Assembly (NCBI GenBank): GCA_944377745.1
Contig: CALWFV010000033.1
Span: 1-40,004 of the forward strand
Direction: 5' to 3'
Origin: an uncultured Mediterraneibacter sp.
Lineage (GTDB): Bacteria; Bacillota; Clostridia; Lachnospirales; Lachnospiraceae
DNA length: 40,004 bases
Both the position numbers and the translations under genes were made by a program. The notes under the pieces were generated by a model. That model saw nothing but the letters and a program-made list of their open reading frames with translations. It was not told the origin of the DNA and ran no database searches. Shown in pieces: positions 17,481 to 27,329 of this stretch. Position 1 is the stretch's first letter. Each line of letters opens with the position of its first letter.

Positions 17481-20183
17481 ATGGCTCAGATCGCTTTTTT
17501 TGACACAGAACAACTGAAAAAAGAAATCCTGGATTTTATCGATACGTTTGTCAGGATGAAATTTGAAAACCGGTATCTGCCGGAACATGAGACAGAGGAA
17601 GCATTTACTCCTTTCCGGGAGAGTTTTGAGGGACTTTCCAGGATCCGGGACCTTTCGGGAGTAAAGGAACAGCTCGGGATATCCGGCGAGAAACTGGACT
17701 TTTTCATGGACAGAATGGGGCGCATAGAGGAAGAATTCGCGGAGCATAATGAGCGGTATACAAAAACGGAACTTGACCTGGAAAAGCTTTATCTGGATGA
17801 TATTTTAAAGAGTGTCGACCCGAAGATCCGTCTTGATACGGAGCAGAGAAAAGTAGTGATCGACGATTCCGACGCCTCTCTTGTGGTGGCGGGAGCAGGC
17901 GCGGGAAAGACCACCACAATGGCCGCAAAGGTAAAATACCTGGTGGAAAAGCAGCACGTGGATCCGGAGGAGATCATCGTGATCTCGTTTACCCGGAAAG
18001 CGGTAAAGGAGCTTCAGGACAAGATCCAGAAGCAGCTCGGTATCCCCGCAAAGGTCACGACATTCCATGCATTTGGAAACGAGATCATAAGAGGGAATTC
18101 AGAGGACTATCCGGAGATCGAGACGTATAAGAGAAAGTACTTTATCGACATACTCAAAAACCGTATTTACGACAAACATGTCCTTCTGAAAAATATCCTT
18201 CTGTTTTTCGGGTATTATATGGATATCCCGGAGGAAGCGCTGAAATTTGATAATCTTGCTCAGTACCACATGTACAGATGCTCCAGAGATTTCGAGTCCA
18301 TGAAGAGCATTATGGGAAGCTATTCAAAAGAAGTGATCGACAATCTGACCAGACAGACGAGGACAATAAAGGGAGAATTTCTCCGGTCCGTTCAGGAGGT
18401 GCAGATCGCGAATTTCCTGTATCTCCACAATATCGACTACGAGTATGAAAAGGTATATGAGTTTGACATTTTAAATGCAAGGAAAAAGTACACTCCGGAC
18501 TTTTTCCTGCGCCAGGGAGAAAAAGAAGTATATCTGGAGCATTTCGGGATCCATGAGGACGGCACCTCTTCGTTTTTTACAGAACAGGAACTGGGAAAAT
18601 ACAAGAAGAGCGTGCGGGACAAGATCGCTCTGCACAGAAGATACGGTACAAAGCTGATCTACACTTTTTCGGGATACACTGATCAGAGAACTCTGCTGGA
18701 ACATCTGGAGGCACTGCTGAGAGAACAGGGATTTGAACTGAATGAGAAGGACGATGAAGAGGTTTACAGGCAGCTTGTGAAGCTGGAGAGTGACAAATAT
18801 ATCTTCCGTTTTGCCATTTTCATGGAGACATTTATCAGCCGGTTCAAGACAAACGGGTATGTTGAGAAAGATTTCGACATCCTGAAGAAGCGGACGGATA
18901 ATGTCAGGAGCCGGCTGTTCCTTGATATCGCGAGAGAAGTGTACCGGGAATATCAGGCCATGCTCATCCAGAACAGAAAGATTGATTTTGAGGATATGAT
19001 AAACCGGGCGGAAGAGATCCTGAGGGACTCGGATGCGGGCAGAGAACTGAAGTATAAATATATCATCATCGACGAGTATCAGGATATTGCCCGTCAGAGG
19101 TTCAACCTGACAAAACGGCTGGCGGAGGTGTGCAGGGCAAAGATCATCGCGGTGGGAGACGACTGGCAGTCCATCTACGCGTTTTCCGGATCAGATATCA
19201 CCCTGTTTACCCAGTTCATACAGCTGATGGGGCACGGAAAGATGCTGCGGATCACAAAGACATACCGGAATTCCCAGGAACTGATCGATATCGCGGGGAA
19301 TTTCATACAGGAAAACAAAAGCCAGATCTCAAAGCGGCTGCAGTCTCCAAAGCATATCAAAGATCCGGTGGTCATTAAGTTATACGACGATTCGGAGAAA
19401 AAGATGCAGCATAAGGCGGAGGCCCTGAACAGCGTCCTCGGATCCATAGGGGAGGAATTCGGTGAGAAAGCGGAGGTGCTTCTGATCGGGCGGTACGGAT
19501 TTGAGATCAATCAGTTCTGCAAGACAGGGGAGTTCAGCCAGAAAGATAATAATAAAACGCGGGTATACAGCAGACGATATCCAAAGATGAAGCTTTCCTA
19601 CATGACAGCACACAGTTCAAAGGGACTGGGATACGACAATGTGGTCATACTGAATGGAGCGGAAGGAAAATTCGGATTTCCCTCCCAGATCGAGGACGAT
19701 CCGATCATGAAGCTGGTGACGGTAGAGGACCGGTCCCTGCCGTTTGCAGAGGAAAGGCGGCTCTTCTATGTAGCGCTGACGAGGACAAAGAACCGGACTT
19801 ATATCCTCACGCCGGAAAACCATCCCTCCCGGTTTGTATTTGAACTTGTGGAAAAATACGGCCTTCCCGTGGAGAGAAAGCTGGTATATCAGCCCCATGC
19901 GGGCAGCAGCCTGCAGCTCTACTGCCCGGTCTGCGGGAGTCCTTTAAAGAAGGAGTATAACCGGAATTACGGGCTTACTCTTTATATGTGTACAAATGAA
20001 CCGGAAATCTGTGATTTTATGGCAAACCGGAGCGACTGCCTGAAAGATATCCACAAATGCCGTGCCTGCGGGAAAGGTTATATGATCGTCAAGCAGAACC
20101 GGAAGACCGGACAGTATTTCTTCGGGTGTACCAACTGGGATACGAAGGGGATCCGGTGCAAAAACTCGGAGCGGGTGGAATAA
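17481..20183 (+). CDS. UvrD/helicase IV-like SF1 helicase with inserted nuclease-like domain and zinc ribbons
   Basis: The 900-aa protein is a superfamily 1A DNA helicase. Walker A is VVAGAGAGKTTT (about 136-147), then ISFTRKAVKEL (Ia), IIIDEYQDIARQRF (Walker B), AVGDDWQSIYAFSGS (III), KTYRNSQELIDIA (IV), MTAHSSKGLGYDNVVILNG (V) and RRLFYVALTRTKNRTY (VI). Between motifs I and II, residues about 300-360 carry EVQIANFLYLHNIDYEYE, then YTPDFFL and VYLEHFGI, which fits a PD-(D/E)XK nuclease fold. The last ~75 residues have two CxxC zinc ribbons (CPVCGSPL, CRACGKGY), like topoisomerase tails. Helicase IV relatives act in DNA repair and recombination. The binding site is a weak GGGTGGG before ATG 17481. 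It is probably transcribed alone. Confidence 0.87.
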   Translation: MAQIAFFDTEQLKKEILDFIDTFVRMKFENRYLPEHETEEAFTPFRESFEGLSRIRDLSGVKEQLGISGEKLDFFMDRMGRIEEEFAEHNERYTKTELDLEKLYLDDILKSVDPKIRLDTEQRKVVIDDSDASLVVAGAGAGKTTTMAAKVKYLVEKQHVDPEEIIVISFTRKAVKELQDKIQKQLGIPAKVTTFHAFGNEIIRGNSEDYPEIETYKRKYFIDILKNRIYDKHVLLKNILLFFGYYMDIPEEALKFDNLAQYHMYRCSRDFESMKSIMGSYSKEVIDNLTRQTRTIKGEFLRSVQEVQIANFLYLHNIDYEYEKVYEFDILNARKKYTPDFFLRQGEKEVYLEHFGIHEDGTSSFFTEQELGKYKKSVRDKIALHRRYGTKLIYTFSGYTDQRTLLEHLEALLREQGFELNEKDDEEVYRQLVKLESDKYIFRFAIFMETFISRFKTNGYVEKDFDILKKRTDNVRSRLFLDIAREVYREYQAMLIQNRKIDFEDMINRAEEILRDSDAGRELKYKYIIIDEYQDIARQRFNLTKRLAEVCRAKIIAVGDDWQSIYAFSGSDITLFTQFIQLMGHGKMLRITKTYRNSQELIDIAGNFIQENKSQISKRLQSPKHIKDPVVIKLYDDSEKKMQHKAEALNSVLGSIGEEFGEKAEVLLIGRYGFEINQFCKTGEFSQKDNNKTRVYSRRYPKMKLSYMTAHSSKGLGYDNVVILNGAEGKFGFPSQIEDDPIMKLVTVEDRSLPFAEERRLFYVALTRTKNRTYILTPENHPSRFVFELVEKYGLPVERKLVYQPHAGSSLQLYCPVCGSPLKKEYNRNYGLTLYMCTNEPEICDFMANRSDCLKDIHKCRACGKGYMIVKQNRKTGQYFFGCTNWDTKGIRCKNSERVE

Positions 20184-20342
20184 ACCAGCGGGAAAAACAG
20201 CGCCTTTTAAAGAGGGAAAGTTAGTGTTATACTAAGAAACATGGGAAAATACTTTTTATCCGTCTGATGGAAACATGCGGAAAGATGCGGACCGTCAGGC
20301 GCAGATGAGAAGAATAGCAGAGACAAGGAGATTGACTGAAAT

Positions 20343-23270
20343 ATGAGCATATATGATCTGACAGCATATGAAGTAGTACAGACGGAAGACCTTTCTGACC
20401 TGAAGTCGAAAGGGACCCTTTTAAGACACAGAAAGAGCGGGGCGAGAGTCCTCCTTATGGAGAATGACGATGAGAACAAAGTGTTCGCCATCGGCTTCCG
20501 CACACCGCCCTCGGACAGCACGGGAGTTCCTCACATCATGGAACACTCCGTCCTGTGCGGTTCCAGGGACTTTCCAGTGAAGGATCCTTTTGTGGAACTG
20601 GTGAAGGGGTCACTGAATACGTTCCTGAACGCGATGACCTATCCGGACAAGACGGTATATCCGGTGGCAAGCTGTAATGACAAGGATTTCCAGAACCTGA
20701 TGCATGTTTACATGGACGCAGTGTTCTATCCGAATATCTATAAACACGACGAGATCTTCCGCCAGGAGGGATGGAGTTATAAGATGGACGATCCGGACGG
20801 GGAACTGACCATAAGCGGCGTCGTCTACAATGAGATGAAAGGAGCGTTCTCCTCTCCGGAGGGCGTGCTGGACCGGGTGATCCTCAACTCCCTTTTCCCG
20901 GATACATCCTATGCAAATGAATCCGGCGGGGATCCGGAAGTGATCCCGGAGCTGACCTATGAGCAGTTCCTTGATTTCCACAGAAAATACTATCACCCGT
21001 CCAACAGCTATATTTACCTGTACGGGGATATGGATATGGAAGAGAAACTCCGCTGGCTGGATGAGAATTATCTCTCGGACTTTGACGTGGAAGAGGTGGA
21101 CTCGAAGATCCGCTACCAGGAGCCTTTTAAACAGATGAAAGAGGTGGTGCAGGAGTATTCCATCACCAGCGATGAGAGCGAGGAGGACAACACCTACCTG
21201 TCCTGGAACAAGGTGATCGGGACCTCACTGGATGAGAAGCTGTACCTTGCGTTTCAGATCCTGGATTATGCCCTCCTGTCCGCCCCGGGAGCGCCTCTCA
21301 AGAAAGCGCTGGTGGATGCGGGCATCGGAAAAGACATTATGGGGTCCTATGACAACGGGATCTATCAGCCGATCTTCTCTGTCATCGCCAAGAATGCCAA
21401 CATGGAACAGAAAGAAGAGTTTGTCCGCGTTATTGAGGATACGCTGGGTGAGATCGTGGAGAAGGGGATCGATAAGAAGTCTCTGAGGGCGGGGATCAAT
21501 TACTACGAGTTCCGTTTCCGTGAGGCGGATTTCGGAAATTATCCGCGGGGACTCATGTACGGACTCCAGCTTTTTGACAGTTGGCTTTATGACGATGAGA
21601 AACCTTTTATCCACATGCAGGCGATCCCGACTTTTGAATTCCTGAAGAGTCAGGTGGAGACAGGGTATTTTGAAGAACTGATCCGCACCTATCTTCTGGA
21701 CAATACGCACGGTTCGATCGTTATCATCCGACCGGAGCGGGGGCGCACGGCGAAGATGGATCAGGCGATGGCTCAGAAGCTGGATGCTTATAAACAGAGC
21801 CTGACCCGGGAAGAGAGAGAGAAGCTGGTGGAGGCAGCCCGGGAACTGGAAGCCTACCAGGAGGGGGAAGACAGTCCGGAAGATATGGCAAAGATCCCGG
21901 TCCTGAAGCGGGAGGATATTTCCCGGGAGATCGCACCGATCTATAATGAAGAGAAGGAAGTCAGAGGCGTGAAGGTGATCCACCATAATGTGGAGACAAA
22001 CGGGATCGGCTATGCCACGCTGATGTTCGACCTGTCCGGCGTCCGCGAGGAGCTTCTGCCGTATGTGGGGATCCTGCAGAGTGTGCTGGGGATCATTGAT
22101 ACAAACAATTACGAATATGGGGAACTGTTCAACGAGATCAACGTCCACACCGGCGGGATCGGCACATCCCTGGAGCTGTATACAGATGTGACGAAAGTGA
22201 AAGAAAAGGAATTCCGCGCCACCTTTGAGATGAAGGGAAAAGCGCTCTATCCGAAGATGGACGTACTCTTCTCCATGATGCGGGAGATCCTGATGGAATC
22301 CAGGCTAGACGATGAGAAGAGGCTGAAGGAGATCCTTGCCATGCTCAAATCAAGACTGCAGATGTCCTTCCTGTCCTCCGGACACACCACGGCGGCGCTC
22401 CGTGCCCTGTCCTATACATCTCCCATGGCAAAGTTCAAGGATGATACGGACGGCATCGGTTTTTATGAGGTGGTCAAGAAGATCGAAGAGGACTTCGACG
22501 AGCATAAAGAGGAACTTATCCGGAACTTAAAAGAGATCGCACAGCGCATCTTTCGGGAGGACAACCTGATGGTGAGCTACACGTCCTCTCAGGATGGACT
22601 GGAACCTATGGAGAAAGCATTTGCGGCGATCACGGGGAAACTCAATAACGGCGCAGAGCTTCCGGCGGAGAACTGCATCCTCCACTGCAAGAAACGGAAC
22701 GAAGGATTCAAGACTTCCTCGAAAGTGCAGTATGTGGCACGGGTCGGCAATTTCATTGACGGAGGCGAAGAGTATACCGGAGCGCTCCAGATCCTTAAGG
22801 TGATCCTGGGATACGATTACCTGTGGCAGAACATCCGTGTCAAAGGCGGCGCATACGGATGCATGAGCAATTTTAACCGGATCGGAGAGGCATACCTTAT
22901 CTCTTACAGGGATCCAAACCTGGAGAAGACCATGGAAGTGTACGAGAATGTGGTGGATTACCTGAAGAACTTTGACGTCAGCGACAGGGACATGAACAAA
23001 TTCATCATCGGTACTATGAGCAATATCGACCGGCCCATGAACCCGTCGGCGAAAGGTTCCCGATCCATGAATCTCTACATGAATCATGTCTCAGAGGAGA
23101 TGATCCGCACTGAGCGGGCACAGATCCTGGACGCAGACCAGGAAGATATCCGGGCACTCGCAGATGTGCTCCAGGCAATGCTGGATCAGCATCTACTGTG
23201 CGTGATCGGAAGCGAGGAGAAGATCGAAGAACAGAAAGAAATGTTCATGGAAGTGAGGACACTGAATTAA
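20343..23270 (+). CDS. M16C zinc metalloprotease (insulinase family, presequence protease-like)
   Basis: The 975-aa protein is a full-length M16C peptidase that degrades peptides inside a closed chamber made of two halves. The inverted zinc motif HIMEH is at residues 64-68, and the distal glutamate lies in the VYNEMKGAFSSPEG stretch near residue 165. GGAYGCMSNF, holding the C-terminal Arg/Tyr-type contacts, is in the second half. The linker around 470-520 is rich in Glu/Arg and separates the two M16 halves. There is no signal peptide, so it should act in the cytoplasm. AAGGAG lies 12 bases before ATG 20343, slightly far; no better start exists because the nearer TTG frame stops at once. It is probably a single gene, followed by copy 3 of the palindromic repeat. 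Confidence 0.92.
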   Translation: MSIYDLTAYEVVQTEDLSDLKSKGTLLRHRKSGARVLLMENDDENKVFAIGFRTPPSDSTGVPHIMEHSVLCGSRDFPVKDPFVELVKGSLNTFLNAMTYPDKTVYPVASCNDKDFQNLMHVYMDAVFYPNIYKHDEIFRQEGWSYKMDDPDGELTISGVVYNEMKGAFSSPEGVLDRVILNSLFPDTSYANESGGDPEVIPELTYEQFLDFHRKYYHPSNSYIYLYGDMDMEEKLRWLDENYLSDFDVEEVDSKIRYQEPFKQMKEVVQEYSITSDESEEDNTYLSWNKVIGTSLDEKLYLAFQILDYALLSAPGAPLKKALVDAGIGKDIMGSYDNGIYQPIFSVIAKNANMEQKEEFVRVIEDTLGEIVEKGIDKKSLRAGINYYEFRFREADFGNYPRGLMYGLQLFDSWLYDDEKPFIHMQAIPTFEFLKSQVETGYFEELIRTYLLDNTHGSIVIIRPERGRTAKMDQAMAQKLDAYKQSLTREEREKLVEAARELEAYQEGEDSPEDMAKIPVLKREDISREIAPIYNEEKEVRGVKVIHHNVETNGIGYATLMFDLSGVREELLPYVGILQSVLGIIDTNNYEYGELFNEINVHTGGIGTSLELYTDVTKVKEKEFRATFEMKGKALYPKMDVLFSMMREILMESRLDDEKRLKEILAMLKSRLQMSFLSSGHTTAALRALSYTSPMAKFKDDTDGIGFYEVVKKIEEDFDEHKEELIRNLKEIAQRIFREDNLMVSYTSSQDGLEPMEKAFAAITGKLNNGAELPAENCILHCKKRNEGFKTSSKVQYVARVGNFIDGGEEYTGALQILKVILGYDYLWQNIRVKGGAYGCMSNFNRIGEAYLISYRDPNLEKTMEVYENVVDYLKNFDVSDRDMNKFIIGTMSNIDRPMNPSAKGSRSMNLYMNHVSEEMIRTERAQILDADQEDIRALADVLQAMLDQHLLCVIGSEEKIEEQKEMFMEVRTLN

Positions 23271-23291
23271 AAGTGTGAAAAAACTGTGAAC

Positions 23292-23347
23292 GGTGCCGTG
23301 TACCTTCGTATAAGGTGCCGTGTACCTGCGACAAAGTACACGGCACC
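23292..23347. repeat. Palindromic intergenic repeat, copy 3
   Basis: GGTGCCGTGTAC occurs twice in direct order (23292-23303 and 23314-23325), and its exact complement lies at 23336-23347, 10 bases after the second. The stem and loop length equal copy 1. The outer TTGTG/CACAA ends of copies 1 and 2 are not conserved here, so this may be a rearranged copy with a partial duplication. Confidence 0.75.
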
Positions 23348-23398
23348 ATCGAGGGTAAATATTCAGAAAATATTGAAAATTTCATTCAAGGAGGATAC

Positions 23399-24295
23399 AT
23401 GAGAGAAGATTATAAATCAGGATTTGCCACGCTGATCGGCAGGCCGAACGTTGGAAAATCTACGTTGATGAACCGTCTGATCGGACAGAAGATCGCGATC
23501 ACATCCAACAAACCCCAGACTACGAGAAACCGGATCCAGACTGTACTTACCACAGAAGAGGGGCAGATCGTTTTTGTCGATACCCCGGGAATCCACAAGG
23601 CGAAGAACAAGCTGGGCGAGTATATGGTGAACATTGCGGAACGCTCACTAAATGAAGTGGATGTAGTGCTCTGGCTGGTGGAACCCACCACGTTTATCGG
23701 CGCCGGTGAGCGTCATATCATTGATCAGCTCAAGAGAGTGAAGACGCCGGTGATCCTTGTGATCAACAAGATTGATATGGTGAAGAAGGAAGAACTCCTT
23801 CCTGCCATCGACGTCTACCGGAAAGAGTATGATTTTGCGGAGATCGTCCCGGTGTCCGCACGCAGCGGGGACAATACGGATGAGCTGGTAAAGGTGATCC
23901 TGAAATACCTTCCCTACGGGCCGCAGTTCTATGATGAGGATACGATCACAGATCAGCCGGAGAGGCAGATCGTGGCGGAACTGATCCGGGAGAAAGCGCT
24001 CCACTGCCTGAATGAAGAGATCCCTCACGGCATTGCGGTGGCTATTGACCGGATGAAGATGGAGAGAAAAGTTATGCATATCGATGCTACGATCATCTGT
24101 GAGAGGGATTCCCACAAGGGAATCATCATCGGAAAGCAGGGCAGTATGCTCAAGAAAATCGGCAGCACGGCACGCTATGAGATCGAGCGCATGCTGGACT
24201 GCAGAGTGAACCTGAAATTGTGGGTAAAAGTGCAGAAAAACTGGCGAGACAGCGATTATCTGATGAAGAATTTCGGGTATCGGGAAGATGAATAA
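23399..24295 (+). CDS. era: GTPase Era
   Basis: The 298-aa essential GTPase binds the 3' end of 16S rRNA and helps mature the small ribosomal subunit. G1 is GRPNVGKST (residues 14-22), G3 is DTPGIHKAKN, G4 is NKID and G5 is in VPVSARSGDN. The C-terminal KH RNA-binding domain contains ATIICERDSHKGIIIGKQG, then KIGSTARYEIE. ATG 23399 follows AAGGAGGATAC; a longer reading frame from 23315 would translate the palindromic repeat and is rejected. In many Firmicutes era is followed by yqzL and recO; here about 3 kb of mobile-element genes separate them. Confidence 0.95.
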   Translation: MREDYKSGFATLIGRPNVGKSTLMNRLIGQKIAITSNKPQTTRNRIQTVLTTEEGQIVFVDTPGIHKAKNKLGEYMVNIAERSLNEVDVVLWLVEPTTFIGAGERHIIDQLKRVKTPVILVINKIDMVKKEELLPAIDVYRKEYDFAEIVPVSARSGDNTDELVKVILKYLPYGPQFYDEDTITDQPERQIVAELIREKALHCLNEEIPHGIAVAIDRMKMERKVMHIDATIICERDSHKGIIIGKQGSMLKKIGSTARYEIERMLDCRVNLKLWVKVQKNWRDSDYLMKNFGYREDE

Positions 24296-24362
24296 TCTTT
24301 AAAGGTGATCTTACAGCTCTGAAGAATAAAAACTTTTCGCAGTAAAAATACCAGATATTCTC

Positions 24363-24422
24363 TACTTTTCTCCTGATAGGTGTAAAATAGAATAAAAAAA
24401 TTTTACGCACAGGAGAAAAGTA
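24363..24422 (+). promoter_or_regulatory. Hairpin hiding the transposase ribosome binding site
   Basis: TACTTTTCTCCTG (24363-24375) is exactly complementary to 24410-24422, a 13-bp stem. Inside it a second pair, TGTAAAAT with ATTTTAC, continues the structure. The 3' arm contains the AGGAG binding site and the A of the transposase ATG at 24422. Transcripts entering from era would fold the start shut. Confidence 0.7.
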
Positions 24423-25813
24423 TGCAGAAAAAGAAGATGAAGAAAAAAGCAGACTGGCTTACAAAAGCAAAGAAACGTAAGGCGAAGAAAAAGGACCGGG
24501 GAATCGTGGATGTGATAATGCTTATGCGCCACTTTTTTAAAGAACTTCCACAATGGCTGGATGAGATGACGGATCCGCGGAACCTTTCCTATATCATCTA
24601 TACCCAGTCCGACCTGGTGTTGATGGGAATCCTGAAAAATATGTGCGCAGTAAAAAGCATGCGCTCGATGGAAGAAACATTCAATGAGCAGCAGTGTATT
24701 GATACACTCCGCCTTCTGTTCGGGGACCAGAGTTTGATGGAAATGCCGCATGCAGACACGCTGAATTATTATCTGGAACGCCTGTCACCGGCATGTCTGG
24801 CGAATGTAAGGAAAAAGATGGTAAAAAGCCTGATCCGGAAGAAAAGCTTTTACCGTTCCAAACTTCTCGGAAAATACTGGCGTATCATCATAGATGGTAC
24901 GGGGCTTTTCTATTTCCGTGAAAAACACTGTAAGAATTGTCTTGTGACAACCATTACGCGGGAAGAAGATGGAAAAGAGGTCAAACTGAAAAGGTATTAT
25001 CATAAAGTTCTGGAGGCAAAGCTGGTACTGGCTCCGGGAATCATCATCAGTCTGGACACTGAGTTTATAGAAAATGAGAACGAGGACGTCAGCAAGAATG
25101 ATTGTGAACTCAATGCGGCAAAAAGACTGCTGGAACGGTTGAGCCGGGATTATCCGAGACGGCCCATCTGTCTGCAGGGAGATGCGCTCTATGCGGCAGA
25201 GCCGGTTATGAAGATCTGCCGTGGACATGGTTGGAAATATATCCTGACTCAGAAGGCGTCACGCCAGAAAGTCCTGTCAGAGAGTTATGACTGGATTGCC
25301 GAGGGAGGCGGAGCGGAGACAGTAGAGGGAATAGGAAAAGAAGGGGGGAGCGGAGAATATATCAACCATGTAGAGAAAACAGCGGGGAAGGAAGAAGAAG
25401 CAAATATGTACCGTTACTGGTATGAAACAGGAGAGGCAAACAAGAAAGAAGCACATGAATTCCAGTGGATAACAAACATTGAACTGAGCAAGAAAAACCT
25501 GGATGAAATGATAGAAGCGGGGCGAGGGAGATGGAAAATAGAGAATGAGGGATTCAATAATCAGAAAAACGGGATATACGATATAGAGCATTTAAACAGC
25601 CGAGACAGCAATGCGATGAAAAACCATTATCTTATCACCCAGATAGCGGATATCATTATGCAGATCTATCTGTCGTTCAGTACATTAAGGAAAGAGATCG
25701 GACAGAGCATAAAAAATACATCTTCAAGGTTACTGGAAAGTTTTCGAAGCCACACAGTAACGGATGAAGATGTATCCTACATCACAAGATATACAACAGT
25801 ATATCTTGAATGA
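24422..25813 (+). CDS. DDE transposase (IS4-like superfamily)
   Basis: The 463-aa protein starts with a very basic, lysine-rich stretch and continues into an RNase H-like DDE transposase domain. The first Asp is in IIIDGTGLFYF (D158), the second in CLQGDALYAAEPV (D254), and the Glu in RGRWKIENEGFNNQKNG (E374 or E376), similar to the Y-R-E-K signature of IS4-like enzymes. The family catalyses cut-and-paste transposition of its insertion sequence. All three acidic residues are present and the frame is intact, so it may still be active. The residues about 294-330 form a Gly/Glu-rich insertion. Terminal repeats of the element are not certain. It is inserted between era and yqzL-recO, and its start codon is inside an RNA hairpin. 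Confidence 0.85.
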   Translation: MQKKKMKKKADWLTKAKKRKAKKKDRGIVDVIMLMRHFFKELPQWLDEMTDPRNLSYIIYTQSDLVLMGILKNMCAVKSMRSMEETFNEQQCIDTLRLLFGDQSLMEMPHADTLNYYLERLSPACLANVRKKMVKSLIRKKSFYRSKLLGKYWRIIIDGTGLFYFREKHCKNCLVTTITREEDGKEVKLKRYYHKVLEAKLVLAPGIIISLDTEFIENENEDVSKNDCELNAAKRLLERLSRDYPRRPICLQGDALYAAEPVMKICRGHGWKYILTQKASRQKVLSESYDWIAEGGGAETVEGIGKEGGSGEYINHVEKTAGKEEEANMYRYWYETGEANKKEAHEFQWITNIELSKKNLDEMIEAGRGRWKIENEGFNNQKNGIYDIEHLNSRDSNAMKNHYLITQIADIIMQIYLSFSTLRKEIGQSIKNTSSRLLESFRSHTVTDEDVSYITRYTTVYLE

Positions 25814-26302
25814 CAAGGTTATTATACAACAGGCGGTGGTCGAATGGAAGATGCAATTTAAGTAAATATCGACATATTTGGGATGATGGATCCTTGTGGC
25901 CAGGGAATGTGGATAACTTTTCTAATACGAATATCCCTGGTGGAAAAGAGTTAGAACCAATATATCCAGGCTGTAAAATTCGTATTTTCAATATTTATTC
26001 TTTGGCGCTGGTGATCTTAAAATTCGGTTGCTGTACAGGGGATTTTGTGATATTCTATTTTTGTCGAGACGGCGTTCTTGCCGTCCCGGGTATCTATTGA
26101 CTTCGCCACAGAAAGCTGTGGTGCTATTCTCATTTTCATAGCCTGAATTCCAGGCATTGGTCCAATGAGGAATAGAAAATAAACAATTTAATACCGGAGC
26201 AATGCGCGGATCAGGAGATGCCTTTGACACGTTGCACAGATGTGATAAGATAGAAATATAAGGCTTTCCTTTCATGCATTGCAGAAAAGAAAGGAGAACT
26301 TT
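25814..26302. other. Gene-free remnant region between transposase and Rpn gene
   Basis: No convincing gene is seen. A 96-aa frame (25810-26100) overlaps the transposase stop, has no binding site and resembles nothing I know. Two small hairpins occur: GACGGC/GCCGTC (26069-26086) and CCACAG/CTGTGG (26106-26121). The right end holds a promoter for the Rpn gene: TTGACA at 26224-26229, 16 bases, TAAGAT at 26246-26251. The rest is probably decayed mobile DNA. Confidence 0.5.
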
Positions 26303-27238
26303 ATGACAGAGAGAAAGAAAAAGTGTGCAAAAGACAGCTTCAGGGACAAAAATTTTATTATGCTTCCCACTGTGGACGTATGTTTCAAAGGGTTGATGAA
26401 CAATTCCAAGGTAAGAAAGGGATTTATAGCTGCTCTGTTAAAAGAGGATCCCAAGGAGATCCGGAAGACTTTTCTCCTTCCGACGATGCTCCGTCAGGAT
26501 TATCCAGATGATAAACTGGGAGTCCTCGATGTGCGGGTGATGATGGAAGACGGCAGACAGCTCGATATGGAGAGGCAGGTCGCATACTTCGAATACTGGG
26601 ATGCGCGTATCCTGTTTTATCTGAGCAAGATCTTTACGGATCAGTTGAAAAAGGGAGAACCGTATGAAAACCTGAAGAAATGTATCCATGTGAGTATTCT
26701 CGATTTTATTCATTTTGAACATGACGAGGAATGTTACAGGCAGATCACTTTCTGTGATAAAAAGACAGGAAAAGAGTATACGGATCTCATGGAGATTCAG
26801 ATATTGGAACTGCAAAAGCTGCCTGAAGATCAAAAAGATGGAAATGGTCTCCTTAACTGGATGCGTTTCCTTGGAGGAAAGAACCGAAGGGAGTTTGAAG
26901 AGATGGCAAAGACAGACGAATATATTGGAGAAGCCTACAGAGAACTTGAGAAACTCAGCGCTGATGAGAAGGCAAAGCTGGAATATGAAGCCCGTGAGAA
27001 AGCAATCCGGGATTACAATTCCCAGATGAGCAGCGTGCTCCGACGAGGGATGGAAAAGGGAATGGAGCAAGGAATGAAAAAGGGAATGGAACAGGGGATA
27101 GAGCAGGGCAGACAGGACCTGATTATCCATATGCTTCAAAGCGGTACAGCGCCGGAGGAGATCATCCGCCTGACCGGGGCGGAACCGGAAGAAGTGAAAA
27201 AAGCCGCGGAAGCCGCGGGTGTCAAGGCTTCCCTCTGA
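26303..27238 (+). CDS. Rpn-family recombination-promoting nuclease (PD-(D/E)XK)
   Basis: The 311-aa protein matches the Rpn/YhgA-like family, which cuts DNA and raises RecA-independent recombination. The fold marks are DVCFKGLMNN near residue 25, then LGVLDVRVMMEDGRQLDMER with Asp76 and the E90-x-Q92 pair, the PD-(D/E)XK core. ILFYLSKIFTDQLKKGEPYE and CIHVSILDF follow as usual. The C-terminus has the typical short repeats of Gly-Met-Glu-Lys/Gln (residues about 250-275) and a helical tail. ATG 26303 follows AAAGGAGAAC; the earlier ATG (26279) has no site. It has its own promoter in the preceding gap. Many paralogues are usual in Lachnospiraceae, often beside transposases. Confidence 0.88.
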   Translation: MTERKKKCAKDSFRDKNFIMLPTVDVCFKGLMNNSKVRKGFIAALLKEDPKEIRKTFLLPTMLRQDYPDDKLGVLDVRVMMEDGRQLDMERQVAYFEYWDARILFYLSKIFTDQLKKGEPYENLKKCIHVSILDFIHFEHDEECYRQITFCDKKTGKEYTDLMEIQILELQKLPEDQKDGNGLLNWMRFLGGKNRREFEEMAKTDEYIGEAYRELEKLSADEKAKLEYEAREKAIRDYNSQMSSVLRRGMEKGMEQGMKKGMEQGIEQGRQDLIIHMLQSGTAPEEIIRLTGAEPEEVKKAAEAAGVKASL

Positions 27239-27329
27239 AAAAGAACTGGTATTTTTTACGAAGTATAGTGTTTTTCGAAATCGGAGAACCTAAGTGTATA
27301 GCTTTTAACACTTAAGAAGAGGTGAGACG

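Larger units (their letters stand above)
24343..27259. mobile_element. Possible composite mobile segment between era and yqzL
   Basis: TAAAAATACCAG just after era (24343-24354) reappears inverted as CTGGTATTTTTTA just after the Rpn nuclease gene (27246-27258), with one extra A/T, and TTCG lies just outside the first and CGAA outside the second. The two arms bracket the transposase, the 490-nt remnant and the Rpn gene. They could be the ends of one mobile segment or a chance AT-rich match. Confidence 0.35.

Noticed and set aside
21225-22148. A 307-aa open frame on the minus strand
   Set aside because: It is a shadow of the M16C protease gene, which has the HxxEH motif and full length.
23315-23398. 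Longer N-terminus of Era
   Set aside because: It would translate the palindromic repeat; AAGGAGG directly precedes ATG 23399, where the family normally begins.
25810-26100. A 96-aa open frame after the transposase
   Set aside because: It overlaps the transposase stop, has no binding site and shows no known family.
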